From assembly GCA_026260175.1 (NCBI GenBank), contig JAKCWW010000081.1:28049-79227 (forward strand): a stretch of DNA of 51,179 nt, given 5' to 3'. Made by a program: the position numbers and the translations under genes. The stretch comes from Reticulitermes lucifugus (taxonomy: Eukaryota; Arthropoda; Insecta; Blattodea; Rhinotermitidae). Position 1 is the stretch's first letter; each line of letters begins with the position of its first letter. Shown here piece by piece: positions 19,972 through 31,029 of this stretch. Under the pieces are notes generated by a model that worked only from the letters and a program-made list of their open reading frames with translations, was not told where the DNA came from and did no database searches.

Positions 19972-20250
19972 AAAGGTAAAGTTGACACTGTACAGGACAT
20001 GAAGACATATGAGAGAATACACGTACAAGACCAATCCTTCTTAACCTCAGCAGTAGTTGAAGACGAAAGGTCAGCTTCATTTTCCAGCCGTTTTAATCCT
20101 GGGCAAAGCTCCCTCACCGCGATGGGGCCCAGAACCTGTGTGGGCATTTGGACAGGAGATAAATCATTTGCCCGCTGCCGGGAATTGAAATATGATCCCT
20201 GGGTTGTTCATCCGGTAGCCTGGTCTCTATACCGACTATATTATCCCGAC
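19972..20250 (-). mobile_element. SINE-B, diverged full-length copy
   Basis: Minus strand: ATATAGTCGGTATAGAGACC (A-box region), TTTCAATTCCCGGCAGCGGGC (B-box region), GGTTCTGGGCCCCATCGCGG body, CTGCTGAGGTTAAGAAGG, and GTCAACTTTACCTTTAC at the 3' end. All blocks are in order but heavily diverged. Confidence 0.75.
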
Positions 20251-20332
20251 TTCCTTAATGCTTTCAGTGCAGTTATGTGACTACATTTCTTTTAAAGATT
20301 AATATAATTCTCTCGTAACCAAATTAAACATC

Positions 20333-20445
20333 GCAGCCAAGTGGGCAACAGTCTTTGCCTCGCATTCAGGAGGTTCTGGTCTTAAATCTCGTCCCGATGA
20401 CCGGCTATCATGACTGAGGTCTTTCATGGTTTTATTCAGACCTTT
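20333..20445 (+). mobile_element. tRNA-derived SINE, third family
   Basis: A box CAGCCAAGTGGG, then TCTTTGCCTCGCATTCAGGAGG, a weak B box GGTCTTAAATC, and a body with GATGACCGGCTATCATGACTG and AGGTCTTTCATGGTTTTATTC. The body is unlike SINE-B. 3' limit uncertain. Confidence 0.55.
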
Positions 20446-21866
20446 AATAAAAATGTTGTGATTTTAAGTACCTCAAATTTTACCATTACCGCTTCTTCTG
20501 CGTTCATTATTTACTGATAACCTTATAGTAACACGCAGTTTAACGCGATTAATTGATAGAGCCGTTAAATAAGCCAATAATAGAATAACTTAAAATAATT
20601 GTATTGTTGCCAAAGTCTTTTCCGTGACTTTCTTTAATATATCAGTATTTTATAATGTATAAATATTACATATTGGTCTAAGTTTTAGGGTCATTAGAAG
20701 AAAAATGTGTATTTTGTTAGGCCATCTTTCGGAGCTTATTAAGTTACGTAGTCTAAATCTTATTATTCAGAAATAATTGGAATTCCCATTATATTTACTG
20801 GCCATACGTAATAGATGATTATACGTAGTCTGTATTTTAATATTTAGATATTGCAGGCCTTTTAATATACAACTTTACAGACGGTGACAAATTACATTCT
20901 CAGTTTGATAGTTTAACGAATCAAGAATTTTCTCCCTACCTTAGCAAATATTTTTGCTGCCTCCTATGCCACACAACATATCAAAGAAAAACTTCATACC
21001 TGGATATACATGTGTATATAAATGTACATTTAACTAAAATACAATGGGTCGTTTTACTGTGGGATGGAATTATCTAGGACCGTCTTCACTTCTTTTGTAA
21101 GTTTCTAATTGCACCAATAAAAATTAAATTAATTTTTTGGCTTAATTTGAGAATCGGTTTTACTATTCCGGCTTAGGAGCATGTTTAGTGCCATGTATGA
21201 ATAACCGAGTCCTTACCTGAAGTGTGCTAGACGTATAAAAGCCATACACAAACTGTTTTATAGCCCACATAATTTCCCGTCCCTTAACATGGAATAACAA
21301 CGCCCTTCCCATTTTAAGCTTCCATTTGTAGATACAGACCCTTCCTAAAGTCTTGCCTGCTTGCTTTTACTTTCTGTATTAGGGCGTCAGTTTATTAAGA
21401 GAAAAAGGCCCTTACCCGTTAAGCAGCCAAATGGTGGGTTAGAGGCTGCGTCTTGGTCAGGGCTATAGCACTCCACAGGGAGTGGTGATAGATGAGTATA
21501 GGGCGGTGGTGGAATTATGTTGAGCAGGGACCACTTCTTAAGAGCCTGAGTTGTGGAAGAATGAAGCTTGAATTTGGTATCACACAGAATGCCATTCGGG
21601 CATGGAAAATTGTAAATGACCTCTCTTTTTTTATGGTTGGTAAATTTACAGACTTTGTCCGATGGCTACTTTCATGCAAAGTGTTTTCGGTCTTGTTTGT
21701 ATTAATGATGACAGAAGGAAGCATGACTGTATCTGTAAAATGTCTCAACATTATGTACAACATTTGATTTAATTCTAACCTTTTGGTTTTCGAGGTGGGG
21801 CCGGTTTAAGACATTTCTGGTCCCAAAAATTGGTAAACCAAGATTACGTTGTTCCTGTTCACGCCC
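20446..21866. other. Unannotated AT-rich stretch
   Basis: No gene or known repeat recognised. Overlapping opposite-strand open frames at 21492-21767 have no family signature. Confidence 0.5.
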
Positions 21867-22118
21867 TGATAGGCATATAGGGGGAGTAGACGTGTAGCTA
21901 CACTCATTTTTAACCTCTACACTACATGGAATTGGGTTGTTAACTTCACGCCCTGGCCGCTTTTCCTCCTGGACATGACTGCAATACCCATTGAATAGAA
22001 GGCAGGGTGGGCCCCAGAGCCGGTCTGGACGTTTTGGAGATAATAAAAATCTTTTGTCCCTGCTGGAATTCGAACTCTGGATCTTTCAGCCCGTAACTAG
22101 CCGCTATTTTCTAGGCCC
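21867..22118 (-). mobile_element. SINE-B copy
   Basis: Contains, inverted, GGGGGAGTAGACGTGTAGCTAC, CACGCCCTGGCCGCTTTTCC, GGGTGGGCCCCAGAGCCGG, TCTGGACG and CTGGAATTCGAACTCTGG (B-box region), ending in the CAGCCCGTAACTAGCCGCTAT head. Confidence 0.8.
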
Positions 22119-22382
22119 AATGCAGAAATAAGTTTCCGGGCTCTACCTACGTATAGTACTAAACTGACAATGCAGTGAGAGCAGTGTTAGAATTTATGCA
22201 CAAAATATACTTGACAAAAATATGAAATGCAAACAGTATTTTCCTTCCTTCCCGAGCAGTGGGGCCCCACGCAGTCGCGTAAATTGCGATAGCCTTTATC
22301 GTCCCTGCCTCTAGGTTACTGCACCATGAATTTTTGTAGGGGGGCACTAGCGTTTCAAAGGACACTGCTGCCCTCTTTTATA

Positions 22383-22440
22383 CCATGAAGATGGAGGGGG
22401 TGTGGTTCCTCCGAAACATTAGTAATCACCTACGAAAATA
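22383..22440 (+). repeat. Hammerhead-like motif, C3 changed
   Basis: ATGAAGATGGAGGGGGTGTGG then TTCCTCCGAAACATTAG: core C3 is A, stem II GGAGG/CCTCC is strong, GAAAC is intact and stem III reads ACAT. Followed by an ATCACC-AC-AAAATACA flank different from the palindrome family. Confidence 0.5.
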
Positions 22441-22526
22441 CATTTTGTCGTGATCTAGACAACTTTGAGTCTTAATGTTTATCACCAAATCAACCACAAA
22501 TTTTGTCATCTCATGTTAACAGAAAC

Positions 22527-22690
22527 CATCCCAGCTCGGGGGCTCGGATTCAATTCCAGGCCAGTCGTTGTGGGATTTATTGTGGGCGAAGTGGCAGGGA
22601 CAGGGTTTTCTCCGAGTGCTTCGGTTTTCCGCTGTCAGTATCATTCCACCGGCGCTCCATGCTGATTCATTCATTTATCACCGACGCTAC
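22527..22690 (+). mobile_element. SINE-like repeat, fourth family
   Basis: GGCTCGGATTCAATTCCAGG (B-box-like) is followed by GTGGGATTTATTGTGGGCGA, GGGTTTTCTCCGAGTGCTTC, GGTTTTCCGC and ATTCCACCGGCGCTCCATGC, ending in TTCATTCATTTAT. The order of tRNA-like box, GGGTTTTCTCCGGGT block and ATTCCACC end recalls a retroposon common in insect genomes. Confidence 0.55.
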
Positions 22691-23048
22691 ATAAACTCAA
22701 CGATAGACAGCGTCCTTAAATAGCACACTTGAAACTTTCACAATCTCTTCTTTTTCCTTCTAATGATAAGAAGCTTCCTTCAGGTATTTCTACATTTTTA
22801 TTACATTGTTGTGTAATATCTTACGACTTTTGCTGCCACTTTTCACCTCTGTAATGGGCTCATCTAATTATTGCTGAACCCGAATTTTAGAAAGTAAACC
22901 AGTTAAGTGTGTGGGATGGGTCGATGTTTTAAGTTCACATTTTCCTTCGGTTCTCGCTCTTGCCATGTTTGTACTTTTAAGTGAAAAAAATGATTCATGT
23001 CAGGGGTACTTACGAAGGCGAGTCTTGAAGTTTTCACAGTGGTGTGCT
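22691..23048. other. Unannotated stretch
   Basis: Nothing recognised. Confidence 0.5.
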
Positions 23049-23143
23049 TCAGGACACGGTTCTTCTGCCAATATGATGCCGCTTCACTGGATAATCCGTT
23101 CTCGACGTTTCGAAAGCACATAATGTCTTCATCTTCAAGTGTC
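23049..23143 (-). mobile_element. Hammerhead-arm single copy
   Basis: Minus strand: TTGAAGATGAAGACATTATG, GCTTTCGAAACGTCGAG, then GGATTATCCAGTGAAGCGGC and TTGGCAGAAGAAC. It matches the arm at 30820-30900 on the minus strand, including the GATTATCCAGTGA block. GAAACGTC is intact, with T in place of core C3. Confidence 0.55.
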
Positions 23144-24034
23144 TATAGGTCCAAGAAGAATGCTCGTAATTGTTTGACGACCACTCCCTGAATTGCCCGC
23201 CAAACCTTCCCACCAGCTATGAACCAGTCCCACCATACCTATATATTTCCTCTTCCGGACCTGCCCTTATATTTTCACATTGCGCTTTGGGACTTCTTAG
23301 ACCTTAGGTTTTCGCTGAACATGCAGCAATGTGTTCCTTCTTCTGGGAGTGCATAAAGGATGCTGTTTACATTCCACAGTTGCCTGTCACTTTGCAGGAA
23401 CTTGCTGGGACAATATGAGGCGTTGCAGCTAGCTACGTTCGCTGTGCTTTGAAATTTGCGAACTGAACTGAACACAAATATATGTGGGGGGCAACTCACG
23501 GTGCCCTCGCTGAACATCTGTAAACTGTTTAATGTGGGACACAAACACTTGATCATATAAGCTAACGTGCCCTTGTCCCTTCTTGACGAATATTGCATTC
23601 AATTTCCAAGTATTTTAGGTATTTATTTGCTACCACGCACGTAGTAGGTGATAGTGGGTGTATTAATTTTTATGTAGTTTTATGCAACCTCCTGTTACTC
23701 CCTGTTACATTTTTCCGTTGATAAGTACCTTTTTTTGATGAAGGGCCACAGGAGTTCTTCCGCTCTGTTTTACGGATCGTACAAGTTAAATCGCAATAAG
23801 TGATATACTTAATAAGCAAAACAATGTTTTGTATTTTGGTATATAATTTGCAAGTGTGGCTAGGGGACGCATAACGTAAACTGGGGGTCAGGCGTTGGAC
23901 ACCCCTCCCTTAATCCAAACCTTCTCCTCAGCCGTCTATTCTCAGGTACCCTGAAGCTGTATTTTGCCGCTATATTAACAGTGGGAGTTTAACACCGGAG
24001 TACAGTAAAATGTAGTTGATAGTTTCAAGGAAAT
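23144..24034. other. Unannotated stretch
   Basis: The minus-strand open frame 23275-23598 (107 codons) shows no recognisable domain, so it is not called as a gene. Confidence 0.5.
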
Positions 24035-24087
24035 TACATATATATATATATATAGGCCAATATATATGTGTGTGTATATATATATGT
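24035..24087. repeat. (TA)n/(TG)n microsatellite
   Basis: Two TA runs flank a short TG run. Confidence 0.9.
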
Positions 24088-24108
24088 CAAATTTTTCTTT
24101 GCCCCGTA

Positions 24109-24399
24109 AAGGGGAGCCATTATAACATAGTCGGTATAGTGACTAGTGGACGTACGTCTGAGTCGTCGTTCGCTTTCCGGCAGGAACAAGACATTTAATT
24201 CCTCCACAAAGAATTGAAAAGGGCCCTGAAACCAAAGCAGCCTCCTAGTCAATTGGTACCGGGGGCGATTTCCTCAGCGAAGCAGCCGGGGCGTAAAGTT
24301 GGCTAATCATCTCTGGTTCGTGCCGAGGTTAAAAGTGAGAGCAGTTATGTCACTCGCCCATAAGCCTAATGACATGCACAGGGACACCTTTACCTTTTT
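24109..24399 (+). mobile_element. SINE-B, near full length
   Basis: Head: ATAACATAGTCGGTATAGTG (A box). The B box is decayed (CGTTCGCTTTCC). Body blocks: CAGCCTCCTAGTCAATTGG, TACCGGGGGCGATTTCC, GCAGCCGGGGCGTAAAG, GTGCCGAGGTTAAAAG, and 3' end GGGACACCTTTACC. It begins next to the TA/TG run. Confidence 0.8.
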
Positions 24400-24504
24400 G
24401 CCATTAAGGCCGTCGCAGGTTTTAAGTTTATTTGTTAGAGCAAAACATTCACTTGCACGATCTTAGAACAATTGCATCCGAAATGAAAGAATGCTTTGCG
24501 AATA

Positions 24505-24585
24505 TTGAAAGACCTGAGGATGGCTGGATAGAACCAGTCGAAACACGTCAAACACTCTATGAATATATAATGTAAATAAAGTGTT
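24505..24585 (+). ncRNA. Hammerhead motif with intact core, followed by AATAAA
   Basis: Core CTGAGGA (24514-24520), T, stem II GGCTGG-ATAGAA-CCAGTC (6 pairs with one G-U), GAAAC (24540-24544), then ACACGTC. Stem III is a damaged form of ACACGTGT. Stem I does not pair convincingly. A TAAATAAAG polyadenylation-like signal follows at about 24572-24580, which would suit the 3' end of a retroelement. Confidence 0.6.
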
Positions 24586-24666
24586 ATGTCGAAGGAATAT
24601 CTTTTTTTAAATCTACTCTAAATCTTAGAAACAAAATGCTTTGTGTTTTCCTTATAAGTGTAACCC

Positions 24667-24697
24667 TCCCCCCCCCACACACACACACACACACACT
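24667..24697. repeat. C-run plus (CA)n microsatellite
   Basis: A run of Cs passes directly into about ten CA units. Confidence 0.95.
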
Positions 24698-25194
24698 TTG
24701 AGTTGCCAACAGACTGCTTTGGTTTGGAATCATACCGTTACGATAGACATTTGTCCTGACGCAAAATATTGTGTTTCTTCTGGTCTGTCTAATGTCAGCT
24801 ATTTACCTTTTGCTGTTGCATTTAGTCCTGAGAATAGACTTTTACAGTTTGTCTGCAGACGACTCTTCCCTTCTGTCCGTTTGTCCGTCTTCCATATCTC
24901 AGTATTGCCCAGTCTTACTGCCTTGCTGTCACGCCCACATTGACGTCATGCTGCTCAGGTTAGACACAGGAATTCTATTAAAACTTTTAGTTGACTTTCT
25001 TTCCAGAACCTCATATTCAGTTTGTGTGCAGTAGTAACATGTTCCTCACTGCAGTGATGACAGACTAACAATCACAGAACTTTTGATTCCTTCTGTAGAT
25101 AACATTACAAATTCTATTTCAGAGTAGAAAACGGACGTCCATATCTTTTAAATCCCACATAGGATTCTTCCCTTTCAACACCACTTTCTGTCCA
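24698..25194. other. Unannotated stretch
   Basis: Two overlapping open frames (24641-25034) have no family signature. Nothing else recognised. Confidence 0.5.
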
Positions 25195-25295
25195 TCTGAG
25201 GGACCCACCTAATTTTTTGTCTAATGGGTATCCCGTCTCTTTCCCCGGGTATAAAGCGACCGGAGCGTGAAATCGACCATTTGATTGCGTATGCC
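25195..25295 (+). mobile_element. SINE-B internal fragment
   Basis: GGGACCCACCTAA, GTCTAATGGGTATCCCGTCT, TTTCCCCGGGTATAAAGCG, ACCGGAGCGTGAAATCGACC and TATGCCGAAG correspond in order to the mid body. Head and 3' end missing. Confidence 0.6.
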
Positions 25296-25439
25296 GAAGC
25301 GCGCAACTCCACACTTACAAATCTTCATAGTCTACGGCTCGGGGTTGATGTTATCTTTTATCATGTCTAACATGAGAGTGTCTTCCGTTCTGCAGGTGTC
25401 AGTTTGTAAGAAATAGGTGTATTTACGAGCAAAAATATT

Positions 25440-25524
25440 CAGGTGTTGTGGGATATGACGCCGTGTCTGTTGGTAAATATTTGCAGACCTTTTGGAGGAT
25501 CCTACTGTCTCCATCTGCAGGATC
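25440..25524 (-). mobile_element. Hammerhead-arm single copy
   Basis: Minus strand: CTGCAGATGGAGACAGTAGG, ATCCTCCAAAAGGTCTG, CAAATATTTACCAACAGACACG, GCGTCATATCCCACAAC. Closely parallels the 9388-9475 copy, but core A6 is C and GAAAC has decayed to AAAAG. Confidence 0.6.
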
Positions 25525-26466
25525 TAGCAATCCAGCGGCACTATATTTTTAAGTTCTTAGACCATGTGTTCACGGTGTCATGTTCTAGAAGACCAGAATC
25601 TGCATTAACATTGCTGTAAGAACAGTAAATTTCCATCTGTAGAAAGTTTTAACTTAAAAGATTTAGAAGAGAATTATTATGCGCTTTGGGGTAAGTAAAA
25701 TGTGCAAAATTTAGTCGAAGTGGGGAATTTAATTGTGTTAGCGCGGCATATTTTAAGACAGTCTGGGCTGAAATCGGATACTGCCCCTGCTATACATTAC
25801 GTAACTAACATGATATGCAACACTGCTCGAAATGGTCTAAATTTTCTGCAGTTCATGCACACTTAATAAATACTTGAATTCAACTTCAAGTTTGACTTGC
25901 CATCAAAATGGTAAAAAAAAAAATTTTCATATGTTGGGCCGTGTATTTTTCTCAATATTTTCCTTTTCCGCGTCCTTAAGGCTCTTCCATTTTAATTGTT
26001 AGGTTTCAAAACTCAGCACCATAATCGTAGGTTGCAATCAGTCTTCTCTTTTATAAAGACGCACTTTTAATGACTTCGTTATGCACCTCTCTTCAGCAAA
26101 TGGCCTAATGCATGGTAACATTTATTACCAGCAATAATTCTTGCTTTTATAACGTTAATGTTAAGACGTCCCAGGTGGTATGGGCGCACGAAGATCCGTA
26201 TGTAATGTACAGGATTGGCACCGGTTTTTTACGCTAGTACTGCCGGACATACATCCACATCTTACGGTCTGACTCCTTTCTTTATATTCATATTTTTATA
26301 CTTACATGTTTTTATATGTTATATCTTTTATATTTACATTTTAAAGTACACTTCTCTTAGGCAGCACATTTTATATATATATATACATTTTATATATGCA
26401 ATTGTAAAAAAAGGGGTGGGTTTCCTCTTACAAAATGCATGGAGTCTGTTTTCATAGTTTCTGTCA
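25525..26466. other. Unannotated AT-rich stretch
   Basis: No repeat family recognised apart from a short A run (25912-25923) and TA runs (26370-26398). Confidence 0.5.
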
Positions 26467-26508
26467 TAGGCCTGATGATGGCTCCTTGAAGCTGAAACCG
26501 GTAGCCTG
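26467..26508 (+). ncRNA. Hammerhead ribozyme motif, complete
   Basis: Stem I TAGGC; core CTGATGA (26472-26478); extra T; stem II GGCT-CCTTGA-AGCT (ends G-U); GAA; stem III ACCGGT, perfectly self-complementary (26497-26502); cleavage-position A; stem I return GCCTG (5 pairs, last a G-U). Every element of a minimal hammerhead with palindromic stem III is present. By family knowledge such ribozymes cleave as dimers. Activity here is inference. Confidence 0.78.
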
Positions 26509-26849
26509 ATTACATGTTGAAGGTGTGTGTGGTGGTTGCGACTGTGCTATTGATAAGAGTGAACTATGCTCTTGCTTCTATCTCTGCCACAACCTCGTTT
26601 GTATTTGTTACCAAAAGCCTAGACATTAAAAATTTCTACATTTCCCTTTTTCTGTCCGTTTATTTCAATTTCTCTCTCTTTATTAATCATGTATTTGGCT
26701 TTAGAAAATAAATTAAAACCTCTAGAATAAAATTGTAGTTAAAATCAGGGAAAATGAAAGTGCAAAATACTTTTAAATTATTTTCTTTTATTAAATTACT
26801 ATTAATGTTTGAAGTTTGACGTTCTCAGCGCGGCTTTGCTTGGAGATCA

Positions 26850-27005
26850 AAATCGTCCGACGCCTTGTCAGTTGGTAAATAGGTATCGACGTTTCGGACT
26901 AGCTTTCTGCCTCCATATTTACGATCCCAGCAGTCCAAGAACTGTGGACTACTTAGAAACTGATGGTGGGGTAGAAAGCTCCTCCGAATTTTCAGTAACT
27001 CTTTA
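26850..27005. mobile_element. Degenerate inverted pair of hammerhead-like arms
   Basis: Minus strand of 26866-26920: ATGGAGGCAGAAAGCTAGTC, CGAAACGTCGATACC, TATTTACCAACTGACAAGGC. Plus strand of 26960-26998: CTGATGGTGGGGTAGAAAGC, TCCTCCGAATTTTCAG. The two share the GGAGG/CCTCC stem II layout in opposite orientation. The first lacks CTGA; the second has CTGATGG and GAATT. Confidence 0.45.
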
Positions 27006-27674
27006 ATTGACACTGCACCGTTTGCATGTACGTGGCGCCTGCCGACAGTACCACAAGTGTAAGAAATACTGATTTTAAGAATCTTGCTGCATTTAACACC
27101 CACCCCATCCATTTTCTATTTCCCACCCTTTCCTTTCCAACCCATTGCCATGTTTTATGAGAGTTTCCTTCTTTTCATCTTTGTTTTATATCAGTTTAAA
27201 TGAAAACCCAGGATGCCCAGTCGCCACCCTCAGCGGCGTAATCAATCAACGACGATTCTATTATCTTTATAGTGTTGACCCACTTCTTGAGTCAGCTTGC
27301 TAGTGTTCTGTGGGGTCACCATACTGTACACCTCATTACCTCCCTGTCTGAGAGGATTCCGTTTGCTGCTTGTTAAGAAATACAAGATGTCTAAAAAGTA
27401 AAAGAAGGATTAAGTTTATTCCACACCCTCACATGGACAAGAAAATAAGGTCTCTGACACTGTCGCCAGTAAGTGGTATATGAAGTTAATTTAATACCGT
27501 CTGAAGGCGGGGAACTTCTGGACGTCTGTTCAGCATGGAGTCTGTTTAGTTTTATTGAAAATACGTTGAATGTAACGTGACAGGTGACGACTGTATGCTT
27601 AATTAAGGACCACGACATGAAATTCTGTGGGGTCTCGCAACAACTCATTATTTATCTCGGCACCAAATTTGTGT
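27006..27674. other. Unannotated stretch
   Basis: The minus-strand frame 27391-27648 has no signature I recognise. Confidence 0.5.
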
Positions 27675-27851
27675 GAGTGGTCAAGATTCACGATCCGACC
27701 GCTTTAGCCCTAGCGGATGATCTCCCTGTAACCATTGGATATAAGACTGGGTAGGTTCTAGGGCTAGTGTGGACTTTGTAGAGAAAAGGCTCTTGCTTCT
27801 GCCGGAAACCTTAATCCCAAATCCTCGGTAGTCCAGCCCGTTTTTCACTAT
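27675..27851 (-). mobile_element. SINE-B fragment
   Basis: Inverted blocks: GATCCGACCGCTTTAGCCC, TGTAACCATTGGATATAAGA, CTGGGTAGGTTCTAGGGCTAG, CTTGCTTCTGCCGGAAACC, GTCCAGCCCG. The 3' part is missing. Confidence 0.65.
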
Positions 27852-27855
27852 GCCT

Positions 27856-28603
27856 GTGTATTTGTAGGTATGTGTCACATAATGTAATTCAAGGCGTAAG
27901 TTGCGTACTGCGAATTGTGAAAGTATGTAGAAACAAAAGCGCAAGAACAGAAGAAAAGCGATCAGCTTGTTTCACTAAAGTGTTTTATGGAAGAATTTTT
28001 TTCCTGAGGTTACGCATTTGGTGTGTGAATAAGAATGACATGTATGCTTTAATTGTCTCGTTATGTGATTTTGTAAGGAAGAAATAGACATTAGGCACGC
28101 AAGATTGCAAAGTATGCATATTGATGTATCAGTAACGAGTTGCGCCATGCAGTTATTCAAAGTGTTGTACAGCTTGGGTCTCTGCAAATTAAATCTGAAT
28201 GCCTTCAACCACAAATTGTTACGATACTAGTGCAGATTGTGATTGTGGGTGTATGCGCAGGATTCAGTTAATTTGGGAGAAAATGCCAATTCATTTCAAT
28301 TCTTTATTTCCGTATTTACTTGCCGACTCAATAGCCTAGTGGCCAGTTACAAATACCGCAAAATACAAGGAGACTGCAACGATGATAAGAACAACAAAAT
28401 AGGCGCCAACAGCACGTGGTGTTTCCAAGCGCTTGCCCGTATAAGTATTTATTACGGTTGACGTTGCCTAAATGCGGTGATCAGATGAGAACCCGCGGTC
28501 TCACTCTGGTCAATAAAAATAATTCGTACAAAAATATTTAGAGTCTGAGAAATACTAGCCCAGAAGTAAATACGGATTAATTTAAGCATGCCTACAGTGA
28601 TGT
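27856..28603. other. Unannotated stretch
   Basis: No gene or known repeat recognised. Confidence 0.5.
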
Positions 28604-28900
28604 CAGAGCCCGGGACGGCGCAGTCGGTAGACTGGTTGGACTGCGGGCTGAAAAACGCAGGAATTGTGTTTCGATTCCCGATAGGAGCAAGAGGCTTTTC
28701 TCTTCTTCAAAGCATCCAGACCCGCTGTGAGGCCCACGCAGCCTCCCGTTTGATGGGTACTTGGGGTCTTGCCCCGGCAATGAAATAGCCTGGTCGTGAA
28801 TCTGACCATTCCCTTCCATGTGGTGCCAAGGTTAAGAATGTCAGGACGTATAATTCTATACTTCCGAATGCCTTAATGGCTTGCACAGGTACAACGTAAA
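28604..28900 (+). mobile_element. SINE-B, near full length
   Basis: Head GGGACGGCGCAGTCGGTAG (A box CGGCGCAGTCGG), B-box region GTTTCGATTCCCGATAGGAG, then CCAGACCCGCTGTGAGGCCC, GCAGCCTCCCGTTTGATGGG, TACTTGGGGTCTTGCCCC, GTGCCAAGGTTAAGAATG and GCACAGGTACAACGTAAACC. Confidence 0.85.
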
Positions 28901-28905
28901 CCTTA

Positions 28906-29459
28906 ATAATTATAATCACACGAAATAAAATTATGCAAAAAGGAGGTGTCGTGCAATTTAAGGTCTGGTACTGTCTGTTACTCAAGAGAATGCAGTTGAC
29001 TTGCACAGCCTGGGTTCAGTCCCTTAACACTCGCGACTGACTATCGGGGAAAACAAAGAGATAATGTCAAAAACGAGTCGCTATCACTCTATGGCCTTCT
29101 TTACACTGGTCGATATTTGATAGGGTTTTTATTTATAACAGGCCTAAAGTTAAATATGTGCACAGCTCTTAACCATACATAATAACACTATAGAAAAAAC
29201 TGTATTATCTTACAGGCACAAAACACGACTGCACTTGAGCCCAACATATTTTTAAGTGTAATACATCCGTTACTGGTCATAAACAAGAGGCGGTCCGCTT
29301 TCCCCAGCGCAAAGAAATGCCAAGGTCAACTGCTTATTACTCAGTATCAGGGGTCTGCTCAGAGGTACTAATCACAGGGGTGCAAAGATATTCTAAAGAT
29401 ATTGGAATGCACCTCAAACTTCCAAGGTTCCAGAACGGTGATATGAAAGAAATTGCATA
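28906..29459. other. Unannotated stretch
   Basis: A lone GGTTCAGTCCC (about 29010) resembles a B box without a convincing A box. Nothing else recognised. Confidence 0.5.
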
Positions 29460-29540
29460 CTGAGGATCCAAAAATTTTAGGCTCCGCCATGCAAATTTAG
29501 TCGCCACGGCGACGTGGCGCCCGGACTTTGTGAACCCCTG
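29460..29540. mobile_element. hAT-like MITE, copy 3
   Basis: Ends CTGAGGATCCAAAAATTTT and GACTTTGTGAACCCCTG (CAGGGGTTCACAAAG inverted). The left end is nearly the same as in 7121-7202 (CTGAGGATCC-CAAA). The centre GCCACGGCGACGTGGC is a palindrome. Flanking 8-mers do not match, so target duplication is not supported. Confidence 0.65.
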
Positions 29541-30345
29541 ACTGATCGTATTAGAACGTAATATTGTTAGTGTAGTAAAATGAAGAAATATTACGATGGA
29601 GCTGAGGAACATTTTGAATGCATGCAGGAGAATTGAAACAAAATATTCTAAAACTCCTCGGAAAGAGGAGTGTTGTATAGATTCGTCAGTGACTACATAT
29701 GATGTTTCCAGTTCGTAGGATAGTTGCGGGCAGTAAGCAGTTGCTAGCGCTCACCGTCTTATTCCCATGAAAAGTAGGGTTTACGCGCCTAGCAGGAACG
29801 TCCTTCTGTCATGCCTGTCTTCATAGCAGTAGTTAATGGGAAAGTAACGCAAATCAGGAAGAAGAAAGGGATGGTGCTGTTTAAAATCTCGTCTAAGGAA
29901 AGGAAAACTATGTGGTATGTTCACTGCTTCATAATTTTTTTTATTGTGGGACTGGGTGTGAGATCAAGTTTCTTGGTACTGCGGCCACTGATGGGCCAAT
30001 TGTACCTGCACTGGATGACAGGTGAATGAAGAAGTAGCATTGGGGAATGATCAATGACAGGATAATACCGAGTGCTGCGAGATATATCTGTCCTACGTTC
30101 ACTTTGTCCACCTCAAATCGTTTCATAATTAATATAAGTTAACAAACATTTTGGAATCTTTTTATGGACAAGAATGAAGGGCTGTTTATTTAAACTTCCA
30201 TTCGCCAATTTAAGAAACATAATAATATTAAAGTTTTCTGTTTTGATGGCTGTCACCCGCAAGGTCGGAAGATATTTGCAGTATGTGACATTACTTCCCA
30301 CTGTACCACACAGTTATCTCACAGGCTAAAGACGTGGTAAAAGTA
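29541..30345. other. Unannotated stretch
   Basis: No gene or known repeat recognised. Confidence 0.5.
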
Positions 30346-30616
30346 AAAGGTAAAGTCTGCTGTATAGCAGGCCATGAAGGCCTAGAGGGGAGTGGAAGTA
30401 TGGCTCTAATCTTTCTTTAACGTCAACTCTAGAGGGGGGTTGGCGTTTAACGCCACGCCCCGGTCGCTTTACCCCCCCCTCCCCGGAAAGAGACCCGGTA
30501 CTTATAGTACAGGAGGTTGGTTGGTCTTCGGTTCCGGTCTGGACGAATAGGGAGAATTTCGCCTCTACCGAGTTTCGAACCCCTGACCGTCCAGCCCGTA
30601 GCGAGTCGTAAAGACC
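30346..30616 (-). mobile_element. SINE-B copy, head truncated
   Basis: Inverted order AAAGGTAAAGTCTG, GGCCATGAAGGCC, CTCTAGAGGGGGGTTGG, CGCCACGCCCCGGTCGC, TTTACCCCCCCCTCCCCGG, GGAGGTTGGTTGG, TTTCGAACCCCTGACC (B box), CAGCCCGTAGCGAGTCG. The A box is missing. Confidence 0.85.
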
Positions 30617-30817
30617 TGGTTCTGAATATTACGTAAGTTGGATAATTGCTTTTTGGAATGTATTTATTCATTCGGCCATCTATTTGAGTTTATAATCGTA
30701 GAAATGTAAATTATCCGTTTTCCTTCTGTATAAATTTTTATCTATGTCTTCGTTGCTTGAAATACCAATTAATCAATTAACTGTACAACTTCCCAACGAC
30801 CAGAGAGACAAGGACGG

Positions 30818-30900
30818 CTTCCTTCTGGGATATTACGCCACGTCACTGGATAATCGGTTCCCGACGTTTCGTAGTAAGATACGGCCGGTTTCCTCAACCA
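30818..30900 (-). mobile_element. Hammerhead-arm single copy
   Basis: Minus strand: TTGAGGAAACCGGCCGTATC, TTACTACGAAACGTCGGG, GATTATCCAGTGACGTGGCG, TAATATCCCAGAAGG. GAAACGTC is intact, core C3 is T and stem II is weak. Flank matches 23049-23143. Confidence 0.6.
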
Positions 30901-31029
30901 CACCACCATGAATTCCTCAAGACCGGCAACAAAGTAATATTTTGTCAGGAACCTAGCTGGCAGACTTCCCTCAACTTCTCCAAGACAACTGACACCAATT
31001 CGTGACGGAGGATATAACGGACCTCAAAG

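Noticed and set aside
23275-23598. 107-codon minus-strand open frame
   Set aside because: No recognisable domain, no codon-like regularity, and it ends in a repeat-rich area. Not enough to call a gene.
28998-29050. tRNA-like head around GGTTCAGTCCC
   Set aside because: No A box at the right distance and no SINE body.
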